Below, piece after piece: positions 35,419-50,945 of a stretch of DNA of 64,000 bases. Numbering within the stretch: the stretch's first letter is position 1; each line of letters starts with the position of its first letter. Made by a program: the position numbers and the translations under genes. The DNA is from Malus domestica. Lineage: Eukaryota > Streptophyta > Magnoliopsida > Rosales > Rosaceae. The notes under the pieces are model-generated. The model saw nothing but the letters and a program-made list of their open reading frames with translations, ran no database searches and was not told where the DNA came from. The stretch is taken from the NCBI RefSeq assembly GCF_042453785.1, contig NC_091665.1:21605501-21669500 (forward strand), in the 5' to 3' direction.

Positions 35419-37009
35419 CGTTATCAACACGCTCCTACTGCTGCGCTTAGGAATCTGACGTGCAATTTTTCTGCATCAAACTAGTTCATCAATATCATCA
35501 CGCTATCAAATTCTTTCAAAAACAACGGTTTTTAACTCGATATTTTTGCAGCCCTGAGAGCATGAACATTCACCATAATGCATGACCCAACTTTAAGTTT
35601 TTCGAATTTTAGATTCTACATAAATTGTCTATGCATTATATTCATAATTGTTGAGTTATGTGAATTGATATTGCCATGAATTGCATCATATATATGTCCA
35701 TGCATTAAATTATATGTTGAATATGCATCAAATTTCCTTAATTTTATAATCTGGAATTGAATTAAAATAATTTTTTTTTTGGGTTTCGTTGAAACCTAAC
35801 CATGTCACATGGGCCACCCCATTCCCCGAGCTGAGAAACCCAATCCTAGAGCCACGGCTCTAGGCCCAAACCCTAAACCCAACGCCCAAACGACGTCACA
35901 TCTCCTACACCATCGAGTAGCATGGCCTGCAGCCATGCTCAGCCACCACGACTACCTTACTAGACAACTTGAAGTTGTCACTGATGAGTCTTGACCGAGA
36001 TTCGTTTGAATCTTATCGGTTTTTCTTTCGAAATCTTGATTTAATTTTTAGGGTTCCTAAACACAAAGTTGAGAGCTTTTACTTTCCGTTCCAATTTTTG
36101 GGTTGCCGTTGAACCCACGGCTTTCACCATGACTTTTTTGCACCACAACACGACCGCCAGAAGCGTGGCACCGATTTTCTTCTCCGGCGAGTTTACCCAG
36201 CTCATGCTGGGGTGTCTGGATAAAAAACCCAAGCCTATTTAGGCTTGGACTATCTCTTGGCAAGCACCAGCCCTTTGGGCTTCAGCGCTTCTCTTAGCCC
36301 AGCACCAGCCTATTGGCCATGATGTTCCCACCGCACTGGATCCCAGCCACTGTGCTAGTATATATGTGTTTGTATCACACACAATGGCACCCTTATTTGG
36401 GCCATAGCCATCTGGGCCTGCATTTGCAGCCTGCGTTTGTGCATATGGGCTTTTTACTCAAAGCCCTTCCCACGAATGACTCCAGCCCAATTGGGCTTTG
36501 GTGTCTTTGTGTTTGCAACCTAGCAGAACCCCTGTAGGGCTTTTGGGGTTCCCTGCACCTAACCGCACCAGATCTCAGCTTGTAGCTTGTGATTCGGTGC
36601 ACCTGGCTCGATCAGGCGCTTCGAGAACTGCTTGTAGCCGAGCCGAGCCCAACCCATCCTAATTTTTAGACTTGGGCCTCACATTTCAAATTACTCTGCC
36701 CACCCGTGGGTTTTGGCCTATTATTTTGGGCCCCGAGTTTAAATGCTTATTTGTTTAGGCCCTATGGGTTTTTATATTTTTTTTTCGCCCAACCTTTAAT
36801 TTTGGCCCGAAGTCCAAATAATTAATTCAATTATTATCATAGGCCCCGAAGACCTACTTGTATATATTTGTTGTATATTTCCGTATATATATGTGTTTGT
36901 TTGCAGGTACTATGAACCTGTAGTTCATAAACTTTTAGCAAAAAAAAATTAATTGAATGAATTTAAGTTTTCAAACTTTAATGCATATGACCGGTTCAAT
37001 TAATTTTAT
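35419..37009 (+). other. copia leader/gag region, unrecognisable
   Basis: Follows the copia primer-binding site. GC-richer stretches with repeated 'gggc' words (36,200-36,800) hold no clear gag or zinc-knuckle signature; it is degenerate or unusual internal sequence. Confidence 0.4.
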
Positions 37010-37938
37010 TCTAGGTATGACTAGTGGGAAAGTTAGTTGACTGGCAGATAGTACAACCACGCATACCGTTTTGCATGAACGCATCTATTTCACTAACTTT
37101 GTACCTAAGAATGCACATTTGACAACCCTCTTAAGTCCATCTAGCCTGATCGAAGGATACGAAAAGGCCCGTATAATGATGTCCAATGGCACTATTTTAA
37201 CCATTCAAGATGCACTTTATTCTCCACGTTCCAAAAGAACGTTGTTGAGCATTAAAGATATTCGAGACAATAATTAAACAATAATTACCACGTTGAAACC
37301 TATGTAGAAAACGAAGTTGAATTTTTGTGCTTAAATTCCTTCGAATATGGCCAGAAGCATATTCTAGAGAAGATGGAGCGTATCCCTAGTGGTATTTATA
37401 CTATGACCATACGCCTTATAGAAAGCCACTATGTGGCCGGCTCTACCTCTGGGACTGCGCACAAATTACACTTTGGCATGATCGTTTGAGACACCCTGGA
37501 TGAACAGTGATGCGCCGTATCCTCAAATCATTACACGGGCATCCATTAACCTGAAGTTTAGGTTCGATTCAAGGAATCACATGTCAAACCTGCCCTATGG
37601 GAAAACTTATTATTAAGCCTTCTTATGACAAGATTTGTTCGAATCCTCATATTTATCTATAAAGGATTCAGGGGGATATTTGTGGACCGATTCACCCTCC
37701 CTGCGGACCATTTAGATATTTTATGGTATTGGTTGACGCTTCCACACATTGGTCACACATGTGCTTGTTGTCCACAAGAAACGATGCCTTCTCCACACTA
37801 GTGGCTTAGATTAACAAGCTCAGGGCTCACCACCCTGATTATCCAATCAAAACTATTTGATTGGCTAATGTTGAAGAATTCATATCTAATACTTTTGATG
37901 ACTATTGCATGTCGGTTGAGGTTGAAGTTGAACATCTA

Positions 37939-39245
37939 TGTAAGCCCTGAAATTTAATTTACTATTATTTTTTTAATTTCAAATAGGATTTTCAGCCCAA
38001 TTTTTATTTTACACTCAGCCCAACTTTTTTTTTTTGTGTGTGTAGGCCTATTGTTATAACCCACCAAACAAAAGACAAAGACTCTCTCTTTCTAATTTTC
38101 GAATCAGCAAGGAGAAATTGTTTCTTCCCTTCTTGTTCTTATCCTTTCCTAAATATCTTTTTCCAATACTCTATTTTGCTAGCTAGTGTAGGCTATGTAA
38201 CTACGAGGTGGAGGGTTTTTAGAAAACGGTGGAAACCATAAACAGAAGGTGGAGAAGCTAGGGGTGTGGTGGAGAGTCTATGGTTGCAGGTGGTTGTCCA
38301 TGGTGGGTTTAGGTTGCTTTGTAAGCAGTCTATATAGCTAAGTAATCTAAGATATGAAGTAGGTGGTGGAAGGTCTAGGTTTAGGTTTCAATCATCACCT
38401 TTTCCCCTATAAATAGTGACACTTCGAATAGGAATTTTAATAGCAAGTTTTCTTTTAGTTTATAGAGAGAGTTTGAGTGAGAACCCTGAAGAAAAAAGGA
38501 GGTTTAAATTTGCAGAGGAAGGCTTAAGGACTTGATGGTGCCTTAAAGCTTGGGAAAGCTAAGGAAAAAGATTTTAACTTGTCTGGAGTCGAGGTAGGGG
38601 TTTCTTGGGGAACTTATCACCATTGGGGTATTTGTCTTGTTTAAGCTTTGTGAAATATGTGTTATACTTGATATTTCTCTGTAATTGATATAATTGTGTA
38701 TTTTGAAATATGATTTATATTATTGTTGATAATGTGGATATTGTGATGATGATGGTGATTATATGCATATGTCATTGCATATTAGAAGGGATGGATTTTA
38801 GTGGTTTCGAGATTGGTATATGGAAATGGAAATATTCTTTTGTGCGATTGAGTTCGACTCTCGTAGAGACCAGCAAGGGTGGCAAAAATGAAATTATAGG
38901 AATGGTATCAGAGCCACTCTGCCATTCGGTACGGATAAACTAGCGAGGACACCGGGTTGCCCTTAAGTGGGGTGGATTGTGAGATCCCACATCAACCAAT
39001 GGAAAAATGGTAATGTGCTTTATATGTGCACACTCCCTTCTTTGTAGCATGCGGTCTTTTGGGGACTCACTGGCTTTGGATTCTGTAGGAACTTCGAAGT
39101 TAAGCGAGTTTGGGCAAGAGCGGTCCCAGGATGGGTGACCCACTAGGAAGTTCTGGTGCCGAGTTCCCAGAAAAAAACTGTGAGGGAATGGTAAACCCAA
39201 AACAAACAATATCTTGTTACGGTGGAGCCGATCTGGGATGTGACA
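37939..39245 (+). mobile_element. chimeric LTR element inserted in copia integrase
   Basis: The left end starts TGTAAGCCC, the right end finishes GGGATGTGACA, and the flanks ATCTA (37934-37938) and ATCCA (39246-39250) form a 5 bp target duplication with one change. The copia frame continues across it (...VEVEH / PVPHV...). A primer-binding site for initiator tRNA-Met (TGGTATCAGAGCC, 38903-38915) and a short purine tract precede the right-hand LTR. The left 0.96 kb does not resemble the right LTR. It starts like the LTR of chromovirus (Del/Tekay) elements and contains a TATA-like 'cctataaatagtg' at about 38406-38418. Confidence 0.68.
38978..39245 (+). mobile_element. Cassandra-type LTR (TRIM)
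   Basis: A 268 bp LTR, TGTGAGATCCCAC to GATGTGACA. Its centre (about 39088-39168) is collinear with the 3' two-thirds of plant 5S rRNA, with blocks GAAGTTAAGCGAG, TTGGGCAAGAG and CAGGATGGGTGACCCACTAGG. A 5S-like core inside the LTR defines the Cassandra TRIM family, where it is thought to supply a pol III promoter. Nothing suggests a functional 5S gene: the 5' third of 5S is replaced and the sequence has several changes. Confidence 0.82.
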
Positions 39246-40439
39246 ATCCAGTACCCCATGTTTATACCCATAACGGCTGGGCAGAGGCGTTCATTAAGTG
39301 CTTACAAATGATTGTTCGATTGTTGGTTATACGTACCAAGGTCCCAATCATTGCTTGGGCACATGCAATAATTCACGCAACCATGTTAGACCGGACCAAC
39401 CTTGTGAAGGTCACAAACTTGTCACTTAACGTTGTTCCAAAGTTTAACTGATTTTACACCATTTGTGGGGACGACACTAATTCCTACTCTCACCAGCTTT
39501 GTCAGACTAGTTTCTATTTGATAAGGCATCGCTCTCTAACATGGGGTGTGAAGGAATGCACAGTATGCAGAAAAACACCCCTTGCATGGCTAGTGTGAGG
39601 CAGCGAATGAGGGAAAGGAACAAGTTTGTTTTTCAAACTAAAGTCCAAGAGGTTAGAACTCAGAATAAAATATAAAAAATGGCGATACGGAATGAGATCC
39701 TCCAACAGCAGTATGTGAAGCTCTTCGAGATGTTTCACGAGGTTATACAGACTCAGTCTCAAGAGTCATTGCCCTCTTGACAGCGGATTAACACATAGGT
39801 ACCTACGCGAAGTTTCACATGTCTTCAACACGGGGATTCTTAATAAGGAATGGCCTTCTACCCAAGATATTGATCAACACGAGACTTCTCTCAACCCAGC
39901 TGCTTCAAATTGAAACAAGATAAGTGGAAAAGGACATCTCCTTGCAAAAGGATTGGAATGATCAAAAGCTGGTTATCGCGACTGTCAAGACCTCTTTAGG
40001 CATCGTCGAGAAAAACCTATCCATATAGACTCAAGGATCATTGACCCAAGGGTCATCGAAGGAATCAGTCTGTTACCATAACCAAGGTCAACTACTAACC
40101 TAAGGAAGAAACGACAAGACTTAGATGGACAAGAAGGTGTTTGAGTCTCGAGGAACTTCCAACCGAAATTTCCTTGAAGCCAGTATGGTGAATAAAAAAA
40201 AAAGTCACATACTCTTGACTAAACTTCTCCACTTCTAAATAATGATGGAAACTTACGAAGGAGGGTTCCAATAGTCCCTGACTCCATTCAGGACCCCCTT
40301 ATCCTACAACTTTTTTAGGAAGTGAATAGACTAAAGGCCAAACGCCATGCCAGGGCCAGGCTTTCTGGTAAGAAGGATCTTTGGCACCCCTCTACAAGGA
40401 GAAACAAAATAGAAAATTAGTTTGCTATCGTAAATTGGT

Positions 40440-40790
40440 GAGGGGGAAGACCCAATTAAGCATATCTATCTCTTTGAATCCACCATGGTATACCGAGGCA
40501 TAATAATGAAGAACGATGTCTCATTTTCCCCTTCATTCTTTCTGTGGGAGCTCTCAATTAGTATTGTTGTCTTCAACCTGATACAATTCTTTCATTAAGC
40601 TTAAGAGACTTTTTGTGGTGCAACGCATCTTCTAGGCTGATTGCTTACACTCCGCTAAACATTTATACACCATTCGTCAGAAGTCAAACTAGTCATTATG
40701 TGAATATGCCCGTAGCTTCAGCCACAAGTATTCTTTTGCGTTGCGGTAGATTATAAAACAACACTCAGGGCCTTCACAATAAGTGTCCAC
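40440..40790 (+). pseudogene. Ty3/gypsy gag fragment, unit A
   Basis: In broken frames the plus strand gives DPIKHIYLFESTMVYRG, then a W-E-L-rich stretch, then LKRLFVVQRIF and SLCEYARSFSHKY. These are the retrotransposon gag (capsid) blocks of plant Tat/Athila-like elements (FES-x-M-x-YRG and L-R-x-Y-x-x-RF). Stops and frame changes are frequent. It follows an LTR end and a relic of the primer-binding region ('atggggacgacact' type). Confidence 0.6.
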
Positions 40791-41093
40791 ATACACTTTT
40801 TCCCTTCGACATGTGTTACAATGTGCCTCGAGAACTTGTCATTATTCTCACCCACTTGGTTATGAAGGAACTCACATTCATATCACCAACCAAGTGATAA
40901 TTTTTTTCTTTGGCAACTTACCACCCTTTCCACCAACTAGGTAATGAAAGAACTCACCTTGGTCCACTAACTAGGTGATGGAAAGTACAACCAGTACTCC
41001 ACTCTTTTCACTAACCAGGTAAGGAAGGAACTCACCTTGTATCACCTTGCAGTATGAAGCGTTATTAACATCTCCTTCAACTGTGCCAGAATG
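40791..41093. repeat. short imperfect repeats after gag
   Basis: A motif of the type 'caccaactaggtgatgaaagaactcac' recurs about four times with variations (accaaccaagtgataa, accaactaggtaatg, actaactaggtgatgg, actaaccaggtaagg). Function unknown; it is part of the gypsy remnant. Confidence 0.5.
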
Positions 41094-43415
41094 TCAAACA
41101 TTGTAATATATACAAGGAGACCGAAGACTCTCATCAACTATAAAAGGAGATCGTTCTCGTACAATTAATTCCTAATATCATTATTGTGCTTAAACTCGTC
41201 ATTAGGACTCACTAATGATGATTATGCTTAAACTTATGTCTTGTGTAAAATCTTCACTATTAATGAGGACTCTTCTACCCTCGTGGACGTAACCCAATTC
41301 AAGGTGAACCACATACATCTTGTGTTGCTTTCCTACCTCTATCTCTTTAATTATGATCCTCAACAGGTGACCGGAGCAACCTCGCGAAGGTTACAAACTT
41401 GACACTTTACGTTGTTCGAATGTCTCACAGATTTTGTGCATCAACATTTGTAAATAGTTAGCTACAAGCAATTGAGCCGGCGCGATTTGTTTTAAAAATG
41501 TGTTAAACAGGTGGAATATATTAAAATCTATTAGAATCCGTCTGCTTAACAAAGAATAAAAAAAATAGATGTTTGTAGTATATAGCAAAAGTTTTAAAAC
41601 TCATTAATTCTTCTTTCTATGTAAATTTGACAAATGCGTACAATCCAATCTTCAACCAATTCAAGCGTATACTTTTTCTTTTGTTGTATCAAATTTGTCA
41701 TGTCACCCAAGGTCATATGGAGAGCCAGCTAACTGAAAACATTTGTGTTAAGTTGTGCAAAAAGTTGAGTACGCTTTAATTGAAAAAATAACCACCAATA
41801 TAATTAGGCAAGAAGGGGAAGGAGATAATCATGAGGAGCTACAAATATTTTGACTTCAACAAGAAGATATTGACAAGGTTTTACATACGTACTAGCAAGC
41901 TCAAAGTTGTCGTATCAACTCCAAAAACAAACAAACAAACAAAAATCGTACTTGGGCCACATCCAAAAAAAAATGAGTAAAGAATTTTTGAAGTCTTTTT
42001 TCTTCAATGACTCGGGAAATATAAGACGCCTCCTTCGGTAATCCTCATCGATAAGAGACTTGGGGGACTCCCATTATATGCTAATACACTTTAGTACTCA
42101 AACGTTTCATGAGTACTCACCAATTTGGGTTCTACAAGGCCCCAACCGAGAAGCTTTCCTCACTCGTGAACTTAGGGAACCACTGTTTGTTCCATACTTC
42201 CCCACCCCAAAAACTACTTAGCACCAGTCAACTTCATACCTTCAAGGACCCACTGAAGAGTTCATGTGGAGGCACCCTGGCCGAAGCACACGAGTTTTTC
42301 ACCAATCAAGAGACCAATCACAACACGACACGTGTCAACCTAAAAATATAACTCCTAAATTCCCACATCAACCGGGGACGGGAGCCGAAGACCCTCATCA
42401 ACTATACAAGGAGACCGTTCTCGTACAATTAATTCCTAATGTCATTATTGTGATTAAACTCGTCATTAGAACTCACTAATGATGATTATGCTTAAACTTA
42501 TGTCTTGTGTAAAATCTTCACTATTAATGAGGACTCCTCTACCCTCGTGGACGTAGCCAAATTTAAGTTGAACGACGTACATCTTGTGTTGCTTCCCTAC
42601 CTCTATCTCTTTACATATTATCCTCACTAGGTGATGGAGCAAACTTGCGATGGTTACAAACTTCGCACTTTACGTCGTTCCAAAGTCTCAATGATTTTGT
42701 GCATCAACATTTATAAATAGTTTCTTACAAGCAATTGAGCCCGCGCAATGCCACGAGTTTTAAAACTATGTTAAACATGTGGAATATATTAAAATCTATT
42801 AGCATCCTTATGTTCAACAAAGAATAAAAAAATAGACGTTTGTAATATATAGCAAAAGTTTTGAAACTCTTTAGTTCTTCTAAGTAAATTTGACAAATAC
42901 GTACAATCCAATCTTCGACCGATTCAAGCGTATACTTTTTCTTTTCTTCTATCAAATTTGTCATGTCACCCAAGGTCATATGCAAAGCCAGCTAACTGAA
43001 AACATTTGTGTTAAGTTGTGCAAAAAGTTGAGTACGCTTTAATTGAAAAAATAATCACTAATACAATTAGGCAAGAAGGAGAAGGAGATAATCTTTAGGA
43101 GCTAGAAATATTTTGACTTCAACAAGAAGATATTGACAAGGTTTTACATACGTACCCGTAAGCTCCAAGCTGTGGTATCAACTCCCAAAAAAAAAAAAAA
43201 ATGGTCCCAAACAACAGTATAGAAATGTTTTAGTCCATCTTAAACTTTTTTTTTTTGTGGCCTTGCTTATTATTGTACTTATTAACAATTACTACTATGT
43301 CGAGGCGAGTTTCTTTACAACAGGACCAAGAAAAATAATATCTTATTACAATGTGGTATTTATTCATGAACCCCAACTGGGACCGAAACTGTTTATGACT
43401 ATAAATAAGTTATTC
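41094..43415. repeat. internal 1.26 kb duplication of LTR plus flank, unit A
   Basis: The LTR-plus-flank block occurs twice: 41094-41945 and about 42360-43200, with a constant offset of 1263 bp (for example 'tacaagcaattgag' at 41463 and 42726). The LTR parts contain the TTATGCTTAAAC, GGTGAACCAC and GTGCATCAACATTT blocks, which also occur at 33690-34460 and 50420-50945. The first copy stops at 'aaaaatcgt' and changes directly to the start of the second LTR (41955). The non-LTR flank holds an 86-codon minus-strand open frame (42725-42985) without recognisable family. Confidence 0.7.
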
Positions 43416-43604
43416 CTTTATGTACAGAGGTTTTACTGTAGCATGCACATCTCTTATAGCTTTTTATTGAATTATTGAATCCCAAAGAATACTTACATTA
43501 TTGAAAGGAAATACAAATGCAGAAGGAATTGAAATACAAATACATAAGAAGGAAAATTATCCACTTAAATGTTTATAATCAACAATAAATTTCTTTTAAC
43601 TTCT

Positions 43605-46899
<3,295 letters not shown>

Positions 46900-46962
46900 A
46901 ATTTGGGAGTTTTGATATCGATCGAGATAATTAAGTTATCTCCTCCGGGAATATTGCATGGG

Positions 46963-46973
46963 GTTTATATAGA
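46963..46973 (-). promoter_or_regulatory. TATA box, beta-glucosidase copy A
   Basis: CTATATAAACC on the minus strand, 64-74 bases upstream of the start codon, at normal distance for a short leader. Confidence 0.6.
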
Positions 46974-47009
46974 GAAAGGGGGGAAGGGATATGGTGTCTA
47001 CGTACTAGC

Positions 47010-48690
47010 TCATGAGAATAGTAAAGGGTTAAAATTTGTAAACAAAATTGGCTTTGAAAGTCCTAGTTTAAAGACCAAGTCATGGTATGTTTAAAAAAAA
47101 AAAAAAAACGACCAAGTCATGGTCTGTAGTTTAAAAGAAAGCACGTTCCATGTACCCAAAAGTTGCGTATGTATGTACGTAAAAGAACGGATGATCCTTG
47201 CGTTCCACCTATGAGGAATGCACATATTCCACAAATTTTATGTTGTGATCGTTTAGTTTCTTAATCTTTATTGGAAAATCATCTAAACAAAAAGACTTAT
47301 ATTGAACTATTCATTTTATTGATATATTTGGATAACTAAACAGTCTTCAATTTGAATAGTTTTTTTGTATATATGATATTCAAATTAAAATTAAAAAACT
47401 AATAACTTATTCAAACAGTAGAAAACTACTTGACCCAGCAAAAAAGTAGAAATTTATGACCAGAATTCTTTACGTAAGTACATAACGGATAAAGATGAAG
47501 AATTTAATCTTGATCTTTTTGTTCTTGTTAGAGTTTTAGTATTGAATCGGTAAACCCAGTGTTTTTGTGAAATTGTCTTTCCACTCTAATTAAGAGGGGA
47601 TCGAAATAGCTAGGTTCTCAAGTTGGCTATTTTGCTCCTAAAGATTGTGAAAGGATTCCATTGGGGTGGCTTTTTCGAAGGTTTGGACACCTTCAAAGTA
47701 TAGTAGTTACACATTCTTCTTGCTAGTACAAGAATGAGAATAGTAAAGGGTTAAAATTTGTAAACAAAATTGGCTTTGAAAGTCCTAGTTTAAAGTCCAA
47801 GTCATGGTCTGTAATTTAAAGGAAAGCACGTTTCAAGTACCCAAAAGTTGTGTACGTACGTTAAAGAATGGATAATGCTTGCGTTCCACCTATGAGGGAT
47901 GAACATATTCTACAAATTTTATATTGTCATCGTTCGGTTTCAAAATCTTTCTTTCAAGATCATCAAAACAAAAACAATGATTTGAATCTGAGATCGTTTA
48001 GTCATTTAAATATATGAACCTAATTGACAGTGTCGACACTAAGTAAAAGATTTATAACGAACTATATTTATTGATACATTTGGATGACTAAGCAGTCTTC
48101 AATTGGAATAGTTTTTTGTATATATGATATTCAAATTAAGATTAAGAAATTAATAACTGATACTACAAAAATACTTTATTTATTACAAAAAAAAATATTC
48201 CTTGAGTTGAAAAGTAAGATAATGTACACAACAGTTCGATCGATCTCATCTTAATTTGAAATGATCAATCCTTGAGTTACCCTTGAGTTTTCCACAAAAG
48301 AAAATGTTTTCTGTATTCGGAAACAAATGGTCATTTATCTGCATGTTTATATTATGTCTGTCCAACTGTTGAAGGGCATAGCTTTTGAAGTTGAATATGG
48401 ACGATTAGCTACAGAGACTTATTCAAACTATAGAAAACTATTTGACACCACAAAAAAGTAGAAATTTATGACCAGAATTCTTTACGTAAGTACATAATCG
48501 ATAAAGATGAAGAATTTAATCTTGATCTTTTACTTCTTGTTAGAGTTTTAATGTTGAATCTGTGGACCCAGTGGTTTTGTGAAATTGTTTTTCCACGCAA
48601 ATTAAGAAGGCATCGAAATAGCTAGGATCTCAAATTGGCTATTTCGCTCCTAAAGATTGTGAAAGGATACCATTGGGGTGGCTTCTTCTT
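47010..48690. repeat. tandemly duplicated 5' flank, copy A
   Basis: Two diverged direct copies of the upstream region. 'gagaatagtaaagggtta' at 47013 recurs at 47735 (offset 722), and 'agaaatttatgaccagaat' at 47449 recurs at about 48462 (offset about 1013), so the distal copy has gained some 290 bp, largely around 48,150-48,420. Shared blocks include 'ccaagtcatggt', 'gcgttccacctatgag' and 'attccattggggtggct'. It is non-coding and probably part of the promoter and upstream region. Confidence 0.75.
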
Positions 48691-48954
48691 GGTAGTACAA
48701 GAAATTGATTAGCTGTTTCAGAAAACAGGTTTTTTATTAGCTTACATCTATTTATTTTGATTTAATATTTTTGTACAATTCAAAAACAAAAATTTTGACC
48801 CCCCCTGTAATTTTTCTAATTTTTTTCTTTATTTGAATTTTTGGGACTTATATTGAATTTTAATGTGTATCACAACCTGAAGGGATTGGGAGGGAGGGTC
48901 ATTTCATTTTTGGATATAGAATGAATAGGTTCAGGAGATGAGAGAATTAAGGAT

Positions 48955-49137
48955 ACGCACCAGAAAGACTATCCAATGTATAATGATGTGCCGAAAAATA
49001 GAACATTTTTGTTACCCGACCAACCCTTAGGAGAAGCAAATGCGACACGTAGACTAATCAGTAAAATTAAAGAAGTAGCATTTAATGCAAAAATAGCCAA
49101 TAGGAAAGCAAATCCTCCAATCTACCAACAAAAGAAT
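48955..49137 (-). pseudogene. psbZ: nuclear plastid DNA: psbZ fragment, unit A
   Basis: Across frame changes the minus strand resembles psbZ, a small photosystem II core-associated membrane protein: [16 protein letters not shown], then [18 protein letters not shown], then GTSLYIG. Frameshifts and stops show it is not functional here; in the plastid the gene is intact and lies far from psbB. Confidence 0.72.
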
Positions 49138-49171
49138 TATACCATTTGATCCCTTTATCAACCAAAAAATT

Positions 49172-49245
49172 GTACGCCTTATATACTGCTTTGGGTAACC
49201 CTCTCAACAACTAGAGATCCATTCGCTGAACAAGGCGACTAGTTG
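49172..49245 (+). pseudogene. psbN: nuclear plastid DNA: psbN 3' fragment, unit A
   Basis: The plus strand matches the C-terminal part of psbN (ALYTAFG, PSQQL, RDPFE-type blocks) with point changes and a stop. psbN lies opposite psbT in plastids, and that opposite orientation is kept here. Confidence 0.65.
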
Positions 49246-49286
49246 AAGTACGGATCCTCCCAATATTGGGAGTATCCGTACTTCAA
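49243..49286. terminator. plastid psbT/psbN intergenic stem-loop relic, unit A
   Basis: TTGAAGTACGGAT-x-CTCCC pairs with its inverse around a central AATATT, one mismatched pair in 44 bases. It sits exactly between psbN and psbT, where plastids have a bidirectional 3'-end hairpin. No role is expected in the nucleus. Confidence 0.75.
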
Positions 49287-49301
49287 TTGAGCTGATGACA
49301 A

Positions 49302-49410
49302 ATCATTTCACCATTTTAGTTGGAACTTTAGGCGGTTCTCAAAAAAAGATAGCGAAAAAAATTATTCCTAAAGTTTAGACTAAAAGGAATGTATAAACCA
49401 ATGCTTCCAT
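49302..49410 (-). pseudogene. psbT: nuclear plastid DNA: psbT, broken, unit A
   Basis: The minus strand starts MEALVYTFLLV from 49410, then a stop where Ser is usual, TLGIIFF, and a one-base frameshift before the REPPKVPTK end. It is the complete length of psbT but pseudogenised. Confidence 0.85.
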
Positions 49411-49594
49411 AGATTCGATCGTGGTTTACAATTATATCTTCCATACCTGTTTATTTGGGATTGTCTCCCGGATAAATAAAGAACAAGAGTCAAAGAAAAG
49501 GCAGTGATTCAAATCTAGATTTATCTGGTACCCCATCTAAAAATCACAAAAAGAAAATAAAAAAGAAAAGTAACAAGTCACAAAACATATTGTA

Positions 49595-50419
<825 letters not shown>

Positions 50420-50945
50420 AATCCCAAAGCCACCGAGCACTGGTCAACTCTGTACCTTCAAGGACCCACTGAAGATTTGATGTGGAGGCACTCTTGCCAA
50501 AGCAGACGAGTTCCTCTCCAATAAAGAGAGCAATCACAAAACGACACATGTCAACATCAGAATAAAGCTCCTAGAGTCCCAGATCAATTGTGGACAGGAT
50601 CCGAAAACTTTCCGCATCCTTAAAAAGCGAATGTTCTCTTGCAATTAATTTCTAATGTCTTTATTGTACTTAAACTCGTCATTAGAACTCACTAATGATG
50701 ATTATGCTTAAACCTATGCATGGTGTAAACTCTTCACTATTAATAAGAACTCATATACCCTCATAGACGTAACCTAACTTAGGTTGAACCACGTACATCT
50801 TGTGTTTGCTTCCCTACCTCTATCTTTTTACATATTATCCTCACCAGGTGACCGGACCAATCTTGCGAAGGTCACAAACTTGTCCCTTAACGTTGTTCCA
50901 AAGTCTAACTGATTTTGCGTATCAACATTTTACACCGTTTATGGG
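50420..50945 (+). mobile_element. Ty3/gypsy LTR fragment at the A/B junction
   Basis: Same LTR family as 33690 and 41960, with the GGACCCACTGAAGA, GATTATGCTTAAAC, TCACCAGGTGACCGGAC and CATTTTACACCGTTTATGGGG blocks in order. The last is the LTR end plus a degenerate primer-binding region, and the gag remnant of unit B follows. The repeat boundary 50850 falls within this LTR. Confidence 0.65.

Larger units (their letters stand above)
37010..39388 (+). pseudogene. Ty1/copia integrase region, interrupted and truncated
   Basis: Part one (37010-37938) reads in broken frames ILTIQDALYSPRSKRTLLSI, then LWHDRLRHPG (GAG-pre-integrase His), CQTCPMGK (Cys pair of the zinc site), then GDICGPIHPPCGPFRYFMVL followed by VDAS, where the catalytic core Asp residues are expected. 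Part two (39246-39388) continues PVPHVYTHNGWAEAFIKC and IIAWAHAIIHAT, the standard copia integrase blocks (N-G-x-A-E with the catalytic Glu). The parts are separated by the 1307 bp insertion 37939-39245. Reverse transcriptase, RNase H and the 3' LTR are absent because the tandem array begins at 39389. Confidence 0.82.

Noticed and set aside
39088..39168. A 5S rRNA gene
   Set aside because: Only the 3' two-thirds of 5S is present, with substitutions and inside a Cassandra LTR, so it is a retroelement part.
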